Assembly: GCF_003182475.1 (NCBI RefSeq)
Contig: NZ_QGTS01000001.1
Coordinates: 231,980 to 295,979 of the forward strand
DNA from: Mangrovibacter plantisponsor
Lineage (GTDB): Bacteria > Pseudomonadota > Gammaproteobacteria > Enterobacterales > Enterobacteriaceae
Reading direction: 5' to 3'
Length of the DNA: 64,000 bases
Shown: one piece after another, positions 18,830 through 27,825 of the stretch
Numbering within the stretch: the first letter of the stretch is position 1
Layout: the number at the start of each line of letters is the position of its first letter
The notes under the pieces: generated by a model
What the model was told of the DNA's origin: nothing
Seen by the model: the letters and a program-made list of their open reading frames with translations, nothing else
Database searches by the model: none
Program-made: the position numbers and the translations under genes

Positions 18830-19738
18830 TTAGAAATAACCCTGACGTTTTTTGAGCTCCATAGAGCCCGCCTGGTCGCGGTCAATTACACGCCCCTGCC
18901 GTTCACTGGTGGTGGACACCAGCATTTCTTCGATAATTTCAGGCAGTGTGGCAGCCGTTGAGTCAACCGCGCCTGTCAGAGGCCAGCATCCGAGAGTACG
19001 GAACCGCACCATCCGCTGTTTGATAACTTCACCCGGCTGCAAATCAATCCGGTCATCGTCAATCATCATCAACATGCCGTCACGCTCCAGTACCGGGCGT
19101 TCTGCCGCCAGGTAGAGCGGAACAATTTCAATATTTTCCAGGTAGATATACTGCCAGATATCCAGCTCAGTCCAGTTAGACAATGGGAACACACGAATGC
19201 TTTCACCTTTGTTAACCTGGCCATTGTAGTTATGCCACAATTCCGGGCGCTGGTTTTTCGGGTCCCAACGGTGGAAACGGTCACGGAAAGAGTAGATACG
19301 CTCTTTAGCGCGGGACTTTTCTTCGTCGCGGCGTGCGCCACCAAAAGCGGCGTCAAAACCGTATTTATTCAGTGCCTGCTTCAGACCTTCGGTTTTCATG
19401 ATATCGGTATGTTTGGCACTACCGTGAACAAAGGGGTTGATGCCCATTGCCAGGCCTTCCGGGTTACGGTGCACCAGCAATTCAAAACCATATTCTTTTG
19501 CTGTGCGATCGCGGAACTCATACATTTCGCGGAATTTCCAGCCAGTATCAACATGCAGCAGAGGAAACGGCAGGGTTCCCGGGAAGAACGCCTTACGAGC
19601 CAGGTGCAGCATCACCGATGAATCCTTACCGATAGAATACAGCATGACCGGATTGGCGAATTCAGCAGCCACTTCACGGATAATATGGATGCTTTCCGCT
19701 TCCAGTAACCGCAAATGGGTAAGTCGTTTTTGGTCCAT
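18830..19738 (-). CDS. cysD: sulfate adenylyltransferase, catalytic subunit
   Basis: Catalytic subunit of ATP sulfurylase (302 aa), of the adenine nucleotide alpha-hydrolase type. The PP-loop S-I-G-K-D-S-S-V-M lies near residues 36-44 and the conserved V-H-G-S-A-K-H-T-D segment near 104-112. First gene of cysDNC, with a leader of about 230 bases before it. Confidence 0.98.
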   Translation of the reverse strand: MDQKRLTHLRLLEAESIHIIREVAAEFANPVMLYSIGKDSSVMLHLARKAFFPGTLPFPLLHVDTGWKFREMYEFRDRTAKEYGFELLVHRNPEGLAMGINPFVHGSAKHTDIMKTEGLKQALNKYGFDAAFGGARRDEEKSRAKERIYSFRDRFHRWDPKNQRPELWHNYNGQVNKGESIRVFPLSNWTELDIWQYIYLENIEIVPLYLAAERPVLERDGMLMMIDDDRIDLQPGEVIKQRMVRFRTLGCWPLTGAVDSTAATLPEIIEEMLVSTTSERQGRVIDRDQAGSMELKKRQGYF

Positions 19739-20180
19739 AACCCTTCCTTAAGACAGATTCAAGGCGAAAGTACAGGGGCTTTCGTCTGTATTGTGTTGCC
19801 AGGTGAATGCAAAAATGCGCCCGACAGGCTGTGTTTCCGGGAGCGCGAGTTTTATACCGCTAAGCTGTATACAGGGTCAGAACGTGATGGTGGGCCTGGG
19901 TGCACCAGCCACCAGGGGCAGGAAGATTCCGCAAACGTCAAACGCCAATACAGCCGGGTGATAGAAGGACTATAGGGGTCTGCTAAAAATGAATGAAATG
20001 ACGAATTGGAATGAGTAGTTCCACAATGGAATAACGCCGCCACGAAATCACAACAAAAAGTGCTCAAAAAAAGGTTTCAGCGCTTTTCAGCACAAATGAA
20101 ATTGTCACCTGTCACCAACAGTTCCATACTATCTTCGCCAATTGTATGTAAGTTAAATTGAACAGGATAAAGGAACCATT
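19739..20180. other. cysD-iap divergent intergenic region
   Basis: 442 bases holding the divergent promoters of cysDNC (minus) and iap (plus). A minus-strand TATAGT at 19969-19974 is the best cysD -10, which would give a leader of about 225 bases. An imperfect hairpin with TGGTGG and CCACCA arms lies near 19890-19915. I see no CRISPR repeats, no leader-like array, and no gene. CysB sites are expected but cannot be placed by eye. Confidence 0.5.
19969..19974 (-). promoter_or_regulatory. cysDp: probable cysD -10 box
   Basis: TATAGT on the minus strand. No good -35 lies 16-18 bases upstream, as is usual for a CysB-activated promoter. Long distance to the cysD start (about 230 bases) makes this tentative. 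Confidence 0.4.
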
Positions 20181-21248
20181 ATGCTTTCCGCATTGCGCCA
20201 TTCAGCGATAGTTATCGCCCTGGGCGTATGCTGCTCGTTTGCCGTCTTCGCCAAAGAGCCTGCTCTGGGTGAAACCGCCAGTTTGCAAGCCCGCCACCTC
20301 GCTACCGTTTTCCCTGGCCGTATGACCGGCTCCCCGGCTGAAATGCTTTCGGCGGAGTACCTGCAACAACAATTTCAGCAATGGGGCTACGAGAGCAATG
20401 TTCGCCAGTTCCATAGCCGTTATACCTACACCAGCAAAGAAGGGAATAAGACCTGGCAAAATGTCACGGGCAGTACGGTGATTGCCGCCCGGGAAGGCGA
20501 ACAGCCCGAGCAGATAATTATTATGGCGCACCTGGACACCTATGCCCCACACAGCGACAGTGACAGCGACAATAACCTGGGTGGGCTCACCTTGCAGGGA
20601 ATGGATGATAATGCTTCCGGACTGGGTGTAATGCTGGAGCTGGCTCAACGTTTACAGCATGTAAAGACCCGCTATACGCTGCGCTTTATCGCCACCAGTG
20701 GTGAATACACCAGCCATTCGGGGGCAGAAGATTACCTGTCACGCATGAGCGCCAAAGAAAAGCGCAACACGCTGTTAGTGATTAATCTCAGTAACCTGAT
20801 TGTGGGTGAACATATCTACTTCAACAGTGGGAAGAACACGCCGGTTGCCGTGCGTAAACTCACCCGTGACCGGGCACTTAGCCTGGCCCGCCAGCTTGGT
20901 ATTCGTGCATTAACCAGCCCCGGCCTTTCTTCCGCATGGCCTGAAGGCACCGGACCGGCGCATGATGCCAGTGTCTTTGATAAAGCAGGTATTCCTGTAC
21001 TGGCCGTTGAAGCAACGGACTGGTCGCTCGGCCAGCACGACGGGAAACAGCAACGCCCCCGGAGCAAAGCATTCCCGGCGGGAACCAGCCGCCACGATAT
21101 TACCCGGGATAACCAACAGTACCTGGACCACTGGCTACCCGGCCAGGTTGAAAAGCGCACACGAGCAGTGATGAAAGTGATGCTGCCACTGGTAGAAGAT
21201 CTGGCAAACCCGCACATTAGTAATACTAATAAAAAGGTAAAAGTGTGA
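20181..21248 (+). CDS. iap: periplasmic aminopeptidase Iap, M28 family
   Basis: Zinc aminopeptidase that trims N-terminal arginines of alkaline phosphatase in E. coli (isozyme conversion). 355 aa, with a Sec signal peptide at about residues 1-24 (A-V-F-A before K-E). M28 zinc sites are visible: A-H-L-D-T near residue 116, D-D-N-A-S-G near 142, and a late A-H-D-A-S-V-F. In E. coli K-12 this gene borders the CRISPR array; here a polysaccharide-lyase gene follows instead. Confidence 0.93.
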   Translation: MLSALRHSAIVIALGVCCSFAVFAKEPALGETASLQARHLATVFPGRMTGSPAEMLSAEYLQQQFQQWGYESNVRQFHSRYTYTSKEGNKTWQNVTGSTVIAAREGEQPEQIIIMAHLDTYAPHSDSDSDNNLGGLTLQGMDDNASGLGVMLELAQRLQHVKTRYTLRFIATSGEYTSHSGAEDYLSRMSAKEKRNTLLVINLSNLIVGEHIYFNSGKNTPVAVRKLTRDRALSLARQLGIRALTSPGLSSAWPEGTGPAHDASVFDKAGIPVLAVEATDWSLGQHDGKQQRPRSKAFPAGTSRHDITRDNQQYLDHWLPGQVEKRTRAVMKVMLPLVEDLANPHISNTNKKVKV

Positions 21249-21321
21249 GAAGGGCTGCGAATAACTGAAAAAATGGCGCAAAACTGGTAATTAAAATAGA
21301 CAAACAGGTCATAAGCCTTTT

Positions 21322-21340
21322 TTAATAGTCATACTATTAA
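21322..21340. promoter_or_regulatory. GntR/FadR-type operator 1
   Basis: TTAATAGTCATACTATTAA is a perfect 8+8 palindrome around CAT. The A-G-T-N3-A-C-T core fits FadR-subfamily operators. It ends 17 bases before the lyase start codon, just ahead of the AAAAGGA ribosome site. Related copies lie at 25111-25130 and 25198-25217. Confidence 0.75.
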
Positions 21341-21357
21341 ACAAAAGGAATCGTTTT

Positions 21358-23463
21358 ATGACCTGTGAACGCGCATTATTTATTGATTCGCATGACATAG
21401 CCAAATGCAGGGATGCGCTCGCACTAGACTCGCTGCTGGGGAAAACGTTGCGCCAATACCAGGCGCAGGCAGCGGCCTGGCTGGCGGCACCCGTGGTTAT
21501 CCCCGGCCATGGCGAAGGCGGTGGCCCTGAGCATCTTCAGCACAAAACCCATTACCAGATGCTGCACCTGGCAGGCTGGTTATGGCAATTCACCCAGGAC
21601 CCGGTGTGGCGCGATAAAATCATTGCGGTGCTGTCGGGCTACGCCGATATTTATCCCCACCTTGGTAATGCCACCAGTAAAGATACCAATCCCCCAGGGC
21701 GGCTGTTTCACCAAACGCTGAACGAAGATATGTTTTTGCTCTATGCCGCACATGCCTGGTCTTGTGTGCGCGAAAGCACTGCGGCACCAACCCGGGAACA
21801 CATCGAAAACAATTTGTTACGGCTGATGGCAACCGAGGCCATGGAAACCCACGCGGCCACATTTGATATTGTTCATAACCATGGCATCTGGTCGGTTGCT
21901 GCCGTAGGGATCTGTGGGTATGCCCTGAATGATCAGTCACTGGTGGATGCCGCGCTCTATGGCCTTAAGGGCGACAGCCAGAGCGGCGGGTTTCTGGCAC
22001 AAATCAGCCAGCTTTTTTCCTGCGACGGGTTTTACGTTGAAGGGCTGTACTACCAGCGTTTTGCTTTACGGCCACTGCTGATGTTTGCTCAGGCGATTTC
22101 CCGTTTTCAGCCTGAGCTGAATATTTGGCAATTTGCCGGGGAGCGCATTAAAGCTGCCTGCTATGCCCTGTTTGCCCTGGCCTTCCCGAATGGCACGCTC
22201 CCCGCACTCAATGACGCATCCAAAACCATGAGCCTGAAAGATGAAGGCGCAGTGTTAGCGGTAAGCCTGTGCCGCCAGCATTATGGGCCAGATGCCAGGT
22301 TAGCGGCACTTGCCGCCTGGCAGGGTAAACTCTGGCCTTGTGCTGGTGCCCTGTTGCTGGACCGTGAACAACCAACCGGGCCATACCCCACCTGGCCTGG
22401 CGGCATATGGCGGGATGGCCCACAGGGGGATAAAGGCGGCGTGGGTGTGTTACGCAAGGCGTGCTCTCAAGGCGACCAGACCATGGCTATGTTGTGGTGG
22501 GGTGGACATGGCGACATTCCCGGCATGCACAGTGCCCTGAACCACGGGCATTTTGACGGCCTGCACCTGAGCCTGTTTAACCGGGGCAAGGAAGTGCTGC
22601 AGGATTATGGTTTCGGGCGCTGGGTGAATGTCGAACCTAAGTTTGGCGGGCGGTATATTCCGGAAAACAGCAGCTATTGCAAACAAACTGTGGCCCACAA
22701 TACCGTGACGGTTGACGGTGGCTGCCAGCACAAGGGCAAGAAAACACTGGCAACAGGCGACCACGGGGAGACCCACTTCTACCAGGATAACCATGCGCTC
22801 GGTTCGGGCATGAGCGCCATTGCCCGGCACTACTGGCCGGATGTAACCCAACAGCGCACGGTGTTGCTACTCACCCTGCCCGCCTGCCCCCGCCCGGTGC
22901 TGGTAGACCTGTTTCGCCTGCAAAGCCCGACACCACACCAGTATGATTACTGCCTGCATCTTAACGGGCAGCGTATTGCCAGCAACATTACTCTGCAAAG
23001 TAAGCCACAACTGGCACCACTGGGTAACGAACACGGCTACCAGCATTTGTGGGACTGCGCCAGAGGAGTAATTCCTGCCGGGGAACATAGCCAGGTTAGC
23101 TGGCTGGATGGCGGCACCTACTACACCGCCACCACGGCCATGCCAGCGGGTGGCGAGCTGATAGTCGCCCGGACAGGTGCCAGTGACCCGGATAATAACC
23201 TGCGTTCAGAGCCGTGCTGGATTTGGCGCACCCATGCCAGCAATACACTGTTTGCCACAGTGCTGGAAAGCCACGGTGAGTTTGATGAAGCGAGCGAATA
23301 TTCGGTGGATGCCCGGGGGAAAGTCTGCCGGGTTGATATCTGTGAAGACAGCGCCCGTCGTACCCAGTTGCAGGTAACCTTTACTGACGGCAGTTCTGCC
23401 CTGGTGACGGTAGACAACCGGCCAGGCTCCGGCGGGTTTGATGCCCAACTGCTGGCAGGCTGA
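21358..23463 (+). CDS. PL17-like oligo-alginate lyase (heparinase II/III fold), cytoplasmic
   Basis: 701-aa polysaccharide lyase with an N-terminal alpha/alpha toroid (to about residue 310) and C-terminal heparinase II/III beta domain. Candidate catalytic residues N174, H175, Y231 and Y433, and candidate zinc ligands H398, D416 and H447, have the same spacing as those I recall for the oligo-alginate lyase Alg17C (N201, H202, Y258, Y450; H415, D433, H464). No signal peptide is present, so it should act on imported oligosaccharides, releasing monomers that rearrange to DEH. An operator shared with the SDR gene lies at its start. PL15 or another uronate-oligosaccharide lyase remains possible. 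Confidence 0.8.
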   Translation: MTCERALFIDSHDIAKCRDALALDSLLGKTLRQYQAQAAAWLAAPVVIPGHGEGGGPEHLQHKTHYQMLHLAGWLWQFTQDPVWRDKIIAVLSGYADIYPHLGNATSKDTNPPGRLFHQTLNEDMFLLYAAHAWSCVRESTAAPTREHIENNLLRLMATEAMETHAATFDIVHNHGIWSVAAVGICGYALNDQSLVDAALYGLKGDSQSGGFLAQISQLFSCDGFYVEGLYYQRFALRPLLMFAQAISRFQPELNIWQFAGERIKAACYALFALAFPNGTLPALNDASKTMSLKDEGAVLAVSLCRQHYGPDARLAALAAWQGKLWPCAGALLLDREQPTGPYPTWPGGIWRDGPQGDKGGVGVLRKACSQGDQTMAMLWWGGHGDIPGMHSALNHGHFDGLHLSLFNRGKEVLQDYGFGRWVNVEPKFGGRYIPENSSYCKQTVAHNTVTVDGGCQHKGKKTLATGDHGETHFYQDNHALGSGMSAIARHYWPDVTQQRTVLLLTLPACPRPVLVDLFRLQSPTPHQYDYCLHLNGQRIASNITLQSKPQLAPLGNEHGYQHLWDCARGVIPAGEHSQVSWLDGGTYYTATTAMPAGGELIVARTGASDPDNNLRSEPCWIWRTHASNTLFATVLESHGEFDEASEYSVDARGKVCRVDICEDSARRTQLQVTFTDGSSALVTVDNRPGSGGFDAQLLAG

Positions 23464-23470
23464 AAACCTG

Positions 23471-23510
23471 GTGAACCGGTTCCGGCCCCCCCCCCCGGGC
23501 ACCGGTTCAC
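23471..23510. terminator. convergent hairpin with a C11 run in the loop
   Basis: GTGAACCGGT (23471-23480) pairs exactly with ACCGGTTCAC (23501-23510). The 20-base loop contains eleven consecutive C (23486-23496). It lies between the converging lyase and GntR genes. There is no T tract, so it is a hairpin that may stop transcription only weakly. Confidence 0.5.
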
Positions 23511-23516
23511 TTCCCG

Positions 23517-24212
23517 TTACAGGCGGTGCTTTTTCGCATTCATCAGCGCGAGTGAAGCCTGATACGCGGCTTCGCCATCTGCCATCATAATCGCTTTATA
23601 AATCTGGTGATGTTCAGCAAGGCACATGCCACCATCCCGGGAAGAATGGCTGATAAACCATTTAAATACCGTAGTCAGCAAGTTTCCGAACGGCAGATAA
23701 AAACAGTTACCGGATGCCTGGAAAATCAGGCTGTGAAAACGCGTGTCCACTTCCACCCACTCTTCCGGGGTAAAATCACGGGCACGCTGGCAGAGTTCAT
23801 CATAAACACGGGACAACTCAATACGCTGTTCAGTAGTGGCATTTTCCGCAGCAAGCCTGGTGGCATGGGGTTCAATCACCCGGCGGAAATCCAGGAACTG
23901 GTGGTACATTTCCAGTGTGCCTTCCATACCCGACATCCAGTCCAGTAGTTGTGCATCAAGAATATTCCAGCTGGTTCTGGGACGTACCCGTGTCCCGGTT
24001 TTGGGGCGCGATTCAATCAGGCCCTTTGAAGTGAGTTGTTTTAACGCTTCCCGCAGCGCAGTGCGGCTGACACCCAGTTGTTCGCCCAGCTCAACTTCAC
24101 TGGGTAAAATCGTACCGGGAGGTAATTCGCCAGACAGGATCCGGCGGGCGATATCTCGTGCGATCAGCCCGTCAAGGCCGCGTTGTGTCGTGCTTATGGC
24201 GGTAAATTGCAT
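23517..24212 (-). CDS. GntR-family regulator, FadR/FCD subfamily
   Basis: 231-aa transcription factor. The winged helix-turn-helix is at about residues 13-80 (L-P-S-E-V-E-L-G-E-Q-L-G-V-S-R-T-A-L-R-E-A-L-K), and a helical FCD ligand domain follows from about 100 to 225. The T-S-W-N-I-L-D linker resembles DgoR-like hexonate and hexuronate regulators. It is convergent with the lyase gene and codirectional with the SDR, 109 bases downstream of it. It probably represses both through the palindromes at 21322, 25111 and 25198, responding to DEH, KDG or an oligosaccharide; this is inference. Confidence 0.9.
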   Translation of the reverse strand: MQFTAISTTQRGLDGLIARDIARRILSGELPPGTILPSEVELGEQLGVSRTALREALKQLTSKGLIESRPKTGTRVRPRTSWNILDAQLLDWMSGMEGTLEMYHQFLDFRRVIEPHATRLAAENATTEQRIELSRVYDELCQRARDFTPEEWVEVDTRFHSLIFQASGNCFYLPFGNLLTTVFKWFISHSSRDGGMCLAEHHQIYKAIMMADGEAAYQASLALMNAKKHRL

Positions 24213-24321
24213 CTGACTCTTATACCTGATTCAGGAAGGGGCGCAGTGTAGCACAGGGGCTGGCAAAATGGGCAGTTGCCGGGTAAGTGCTCAGCGCCTT
24301 TCCCGGCAAGCCATTTTGTCG

Positions 24322-25101
24322 TTATGGTGCTATTTGCCCACCATTCACATCAAGGATCTGCCCGGTGATATACCCGCTGCAGGCATGTGATGCCAGGAAC
24401 AGGAAACTGGGTGCGACTTCCTCGCTGCGGCCAAAGCGCCCCATGGGGATAGAACCGGCAATTTTATCCCGCAGTTCCTGAGGCTTATCTTCATGGAAGG
24501 CCGTATCAATAGTACCGGGAGATACAATGTTGAAGCGAATACCGTCTTTGGTAAATTCTTTGACCCAGTTGCGGTGTATATCGTGCAGCCAGGCCTTGGA
24601 TGCTGCATAAATACCTGCGCCGATACCGCCGCCTTCGCGCCCGGCAATCGAGCCGGTACTGATAACCGCCGCTGTTTTACCGCAGGCTTTGGCGCTGGCA
24701 CGCAAAAATGGCAGAGCGTATTTGGTCATCATCAATGCAGAGCGGGCATTAAGATCCATTACATGGTCATAGAATGCATCGTCAATGGCTTCCAGACCGG
24801 CGCGGCCCCCTAAACCACCTGCATTATTGACTAACACATCCAGCCCACCGAAATGTGCCGTAAAATCTGCAACCAGTTTTTCGCAGGCGGCAGAGTCACA
24901 TAAATCCGCCTGAAAATAAGCGGCATCGCCACCCAGTCCCCGCAATGCTGCAACCACCTCAGCCATTTCCTCTGGCGGGCGGCGGCCATTAATCCCTACC
25001 TGCGCACCGCTTCGGGCAAACGCCTGAGCAGCCGCCAGACCCACACCGGCAGTGCTGCCAGTAATCAGAACCCGTTTTCCATGTAAATCGTTAAACATCA
25101 T
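24322..25101 (-). CDS. SDR oxidoreductase, probable DEH reductase
   Basis: 259-aa short-chain dehydrogenase/reductase. Cofactor motif T-G-S-T-A-G-V-G at residues 14-21, N-N-A-G at 92-95, and a catalytic set Ser148/Ser151, Tyr165 and Lys169. It resembles throughout the Sphingomonas DEH reductase A1-R as I remember it, including F-Y-D-x-V-M-D and V-S-P-G-T-x-D-T-A-F-H. The N-G-R-R loop after strand beta2 suggests NADPH. Reduction of 4-deoxy-L-erythro-5-hexoseulose uronate would yield KDG for the Entner-Doudoroff route. Two operator copies lie upstream. Confidence 0.85.
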   Translation of the reverse strand: MMFNDLHGKRVLITGSTAGVGLAAAQAFARSGAQVGINGRRPPEEMAEVVAALRGLGGDAAYFQADLCDSAACEKLVADFTAHFGGLDVLVNNAGGLGGRAGLEAIDDAFYDHVMDLNARSALMMTKYALPFLRASAKACGKTAAVISTGSIAGREGGGIGAGIYAASKAWLHDIHRNWVKEFTKDGIRFNIVSPGTIDTAFHEDKPQELRDKIAGSIPMGRFGRSEEVAPSFLFLASHACSGYITGQILDVNGGQIAP

Positions 25102-25110
25102 TCTCTCCTT

Positions 25111-25130
25111 TTAATTAGTCATACTATTTA
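25111..25130. promoter_or_regulatory. GntR/FadR-type operator 2
   Basis: TTAATTAGTCATACTATTTA shares the ATAGT/ATTAGT-CAT-ACTA core with operator 1. It lies immediately upstream of the SDR ribosome site and overlaps a TATAAA box (minus strand), suiting repression by occlusion. Confidence 0.72.
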
Positions 25131-25197
25131 TAACGGCGCATACGATGAATTGCGATAATAAAACCATATTCACTGCAAATTTGTGACATCCATCCAC

Positions 25198-25217
25198 TTA
25201 TTAGTATGACTAATTAA
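25198..25217. promoter_or_regulatory. GntR/FadR-type operator 3
   Basis: On the minus strand this reads TTAATTAGTCATACTAATAA; its core ATTAGT-N3-ACTAAT is a perfect palindrome. Its centre is 86 bases from that of operator 2, about eight helical turns, so paired occupancy or looping is possible. Confidence 0.7.
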
Positions 25218-25324
25218 AAGCTGAGGCACAAAAGAGTAAACAGTTAACAACCCAGAAGAATAAGTGAGCGCAGGAAGAAAGCAGGACAGGCTGTCGGCGG
25301 AGTATTGAAGTTGAAGCAGAGAGA

Positions 25325-25357
25325 AAACCGCTCCGGGGTAATTCCCCAGAACGGTTT
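25325..25357 (-). terminator. cysJIH operon terminator
   Basis: AAACCG...CGGTTT arms with GGGG/CCCC centre form an almost unbroken 13-bp stem (two G-T wobbles) around AATTA. On the minus strand it ends in TTTT. It lies 8 bases after the cysH stop. Confidence 0.85.
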
Positions 25358-25364
25358 ACAGAGA

Positions 25365-26099
25365 TTAACCTTCGTGCAGGCCACATTCCCGTTTCAGGCC
25401 GAAGAAACGCGTTTCTTCTTCTGCCATGCCCGGCTCCCATTTGCGGGTGGTATGGGTATCACCTACAGAGAGGTAACCCTGGTCCCACAATGGGTGATAT
25501 TTCAGACCATGCGCAGTCAGGTACTGGTAAACCTGGCGGTTATCCCAGTCGATTATCGGCAGGATCTTAAACACTTCACGCTGGATAGCCAGCACCGGCA
25601 AAGCGGCACGGCTGCCAGACTGCTCACGGCGCAACCCGGCAAACCAGGTACCTGCATTCAGCTCTTTGAGCGCACGGTTCATGGGTTCAACTTTGTTGAG
25701 AGTATTGTATTTCTCAATGCCTTCAACACCCTGCTCCCACAATTTACCGTAACGCGCTTCCTGCCAGGCCGGGCTTTGTTCCGCCCGGTACACTTTCAGG
25801 TTAAGCTTGAGCTTATCTGTCAGCTCATCAATAAACTGGTAGGTTTCCGGGAACAAATAGCCAGTATCGGTGAGGATAACCGGGATATCCGGATATTGCT
25901 GCGTGACCAGATGCAGACACATCGCCGCCTGAATACCAAAGCTGGAAGAGAGCACAAACTCACCACTCAGGTTTTCCAGCGCCCAGGTAACGCGCTGCTC
26001 AGCGGTCAGCTTTTCCAGTTGATTATTAGTTTCAGCCAGCTCCATTACGCGCTCAGCTTTGGGCAGCGCATTCAATGCTTCTCTGTCAAACGTAGCCAT
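25365..26099 (-). CDS. cysH: phosphoadenylyl-sulfate (PAPS) reductase
   Basis: Reduces PAPS to sulfite using thioredoxin or glutaredoxin. Starting at M-A-T-F-D-R-E it has 244 aa, as in E. coli; the longer frame to 26345 overlaps cysI antiparallel to no known domain and is rejected. The PP-loop-like S-S-S-F-G-I-Q lies near residues 51-57, and the catalytic cysteine is in the C-terminal E-C-G-L-H-E-G. Last gene of cysJIH, 13 bases after cysI. Confidence 0.98.
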   Translation of the reverse strand: MATFDREALNALPKAERVMELAETNNQLEKLTAEQRVTWALENLSGEFVLSSSFGIQAAMCLHLVTQQYPDIPVILTDTGYLFPETYQFIDELTDKLKLNLKVYRAEQSPAWQEARYGKLWEQGVEGIEKYNTLNKVEPMNRALKELNAGTWFAGLRREQSGSRAALPVLAIQREVFKILPIIDWDNRQVYQYLTAHGLKYHPLWDQGYLSVGDTHTTRKWEPGMAEEETRFFGLKRECGLHEG

Positions 26100-26112
26100 A
26101 TTTGCCTCCAGG

Positions 26113-27825
26113 TTATTCCCAGAAATCCCGGGCCGGGTCCAGTACCGGGCGCACAATACCGGTGCGCACCGCAAAGTCACCAAACCCTTCATCAGATTCA
26201 CGCTGTTCCGCCCACTGGCCAACCAGGGTATCCATGATGCTGACGATTTCTGCATCAGTGATATTTTCGCGGTACATGCGTGGAATACGTGTGCCGTTAC
26301 GGTTACCGCCAATGTACAGGTTATAACGGCCAGGTGCTTTACCAATTAACCCCACTTCGGCAAGCAGCGCGCGGCCACAGCCATTCGGGCACCCGGTTAC
26401 ACGCAGTACGATATGCTCATCGCTCATGCCATGTTTCGCCATAATGTTATCTACCTGGTCCACAAAGCCCGGCAGGAAGCGTTCTGCTTCGGCCATTGCC
26501 AGTGGGCAGGTTGGGAACGATACGCACGCCATCGCGTTTTCACGCTGAGGGGTTACGCTGTTCATCAGGCCATGGTCACGCGCCAGTTTCTCAATCGCTG
26601 CTTTTTCACTTTCCGGCACACCTGCAACAATCAGGTTCTGGTTGGCAGTCAGGCGGAAGTCACCTTTATGAATACGGGCAATTTCACGCAGCCCTGTTTT
26701 CAGTGGGCGACCAGGATAATCCAGGATGCGACCATTTTCGATAAACAGAGTCAGGTGCCATTTGTCGTCAATGCCTTTCACCCAGCCAATACGGTCGCCA
26801 CGGCCAGTAAATTCATACGGGCGAATCGGGGCGAATGTGATACCGGCACGGCGCTCAACTTCGGCTTTAAATACATCGACACCCACACGTTCCAGGGTGT
26901 ACTTGGTTTTCGCATTTTTACGGTCTGTACGGTTACCCCAGTCACGCTGCGTGGTAACCACGGCTTCTGCCACCGCCAGAGTGTGTTCCAGCGGAATAAA
27001 ACCAAATTCACTTGCGGTGCGCGCGTAGGTTTTCTTGTTACCGTGGTCGATAGACAAGCCACCACCCACCAGCAGGTTAAAGCCAACCAGCTCGCCGTTT
27101 TCTGCAATGGCGACAAAGTTCATGTCGTTGGCGTGAAGATCGACATCGTTTTGCGGCGGCACAACCACAGTGGTTTTAAATTTACGAGGCAGATAAGTGG
27201 CACCCAGAATCGGCTCTTCATCTGTGGTGGCAACTTTTTCCTGATCCAGCCAGATCTCTGCATAAGCACGAGTGCGCGGCAGCAGGTGTTCTGAAATTTT
27301 CTTCGCCCATGCGTAAGCCTGCTCATGCAGGCGCGATTCCACCGGGTTGGAAGTACACAACACATTACGGTTAACATCGTTAGCCGTCGCCAGGGAATCC
27401 AGGCCAACTTTATGTAATAACTGGTGGGCAGATTTCAGATCTTTTTTCAGGATGCCATGGAACTGAAATGTCTGGCGGTTGGTGAGGCGAACACTGCCAT
27501 ACAGGGTTTCTTCACCAGCAAACTCTTCAATTGCCAGCCACTGTTGCGGCGACATCACACCACCCGGCAGGCGGCAGCGCAGCATCATGGCATGGCGTGG
27601 TTCCAGTTTCTGTTCAGCACGCTCAGCACGGATATCGCGGTCATCCTGCTGATACATGCCGTGAAAGCGAATCAGCAGGAAGTTGTCGCCATGGAAACCG
27701 CCCGTCAGGCCATCATTCAAATCTTCAGCAATAGTTCCGCGCAGGAAGTTGCTGTCAAGTTTCAGGCGTTCTGCATCGGCCAGTTTGCCTTCAACCACCA
27801 GGGGTCCAGGATGTTTTTCACTCAT
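26113..27825 (-). CDS. cysI: sulfite reductase hemoprotein, beta subunit
   Basis: Six-electron reduction of sulfite to sulfide with siroheme and a 4Fe-4S cluster. 570 aa, the E. coli length. The four cluster cysteines are visible in C-V-S-F-P-T-C (near 434-440) and C-P-N-G-C (near 479-483). Overlaps the end of cysJ by one base, consistent with the alpha8-beta4 complex being made from one mRNA. Confidence 0.98.
   Translation of the reverse strand: MSEKHPGPLVVEGKLADAERLKLDSNFLRGTIAEDLNDGLTGGFHGDNFLLIRFHGMYQQDDRDIRAERAEQKLEPRHAMMLRCRLPGGVMSPQQWLAIEEFAGEETLYGSVRLTNRQTFQFHGILKKDLKSAHQLLHKVGLDSLATANDVNRNVLCTSNPVESRLHEQAYAWAKKISEHLLPRTRAYAEIWLDQEKVATTDEEPILGATYLPRKFKTTVVVPPQNDVDLHANDMNFVAIAENGELVGFNLLVGGGLSIDHGNKKTYARTASEFGFIPLEHTLAVAEAVVTTQRDWGNRTDRKNAKTKYTLERVGVDVFKAEVERRAGITFAPIRPYEFTGRGDRIGWVKGIDDKWHLTLFIENGRILDYPGRPLKTGLREIARIHKGDFRLTANQNLIVAGVPESEKAAIEKLARDHGLMNSVTPQRENAMACVSFPTCPLAMAEAERFLPGFVDQVDNIMAKHGMSDEHIVLRVTGCPNGCGRALLAEVGLIGKAPGRYNLYIGGNRNGTRIPRMYRENITDAEIVSIMDTLVGQWAEQRESDEGFGDFAVRTGIVRPVLDPARDFWE

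Noticed and set aside
19739-21357. possible CRISPR array next to iap
   Set aside because: Checked because E. coli has one here; no regularly spaced repeats were seen in the gaps on either side of iap.
25210-25440. 76-codon minus-strand frame overlapping cysH end
   Set aside because: Overlaps the cysH terminator and operator 3 and has no recognisable features.
25305-27294. long frames (310 and 293 codons) antisense to cysH and cysI
   Set aside because: The forward genes are unambiguous with intact catalytic motifs; the antisense products show no family features.
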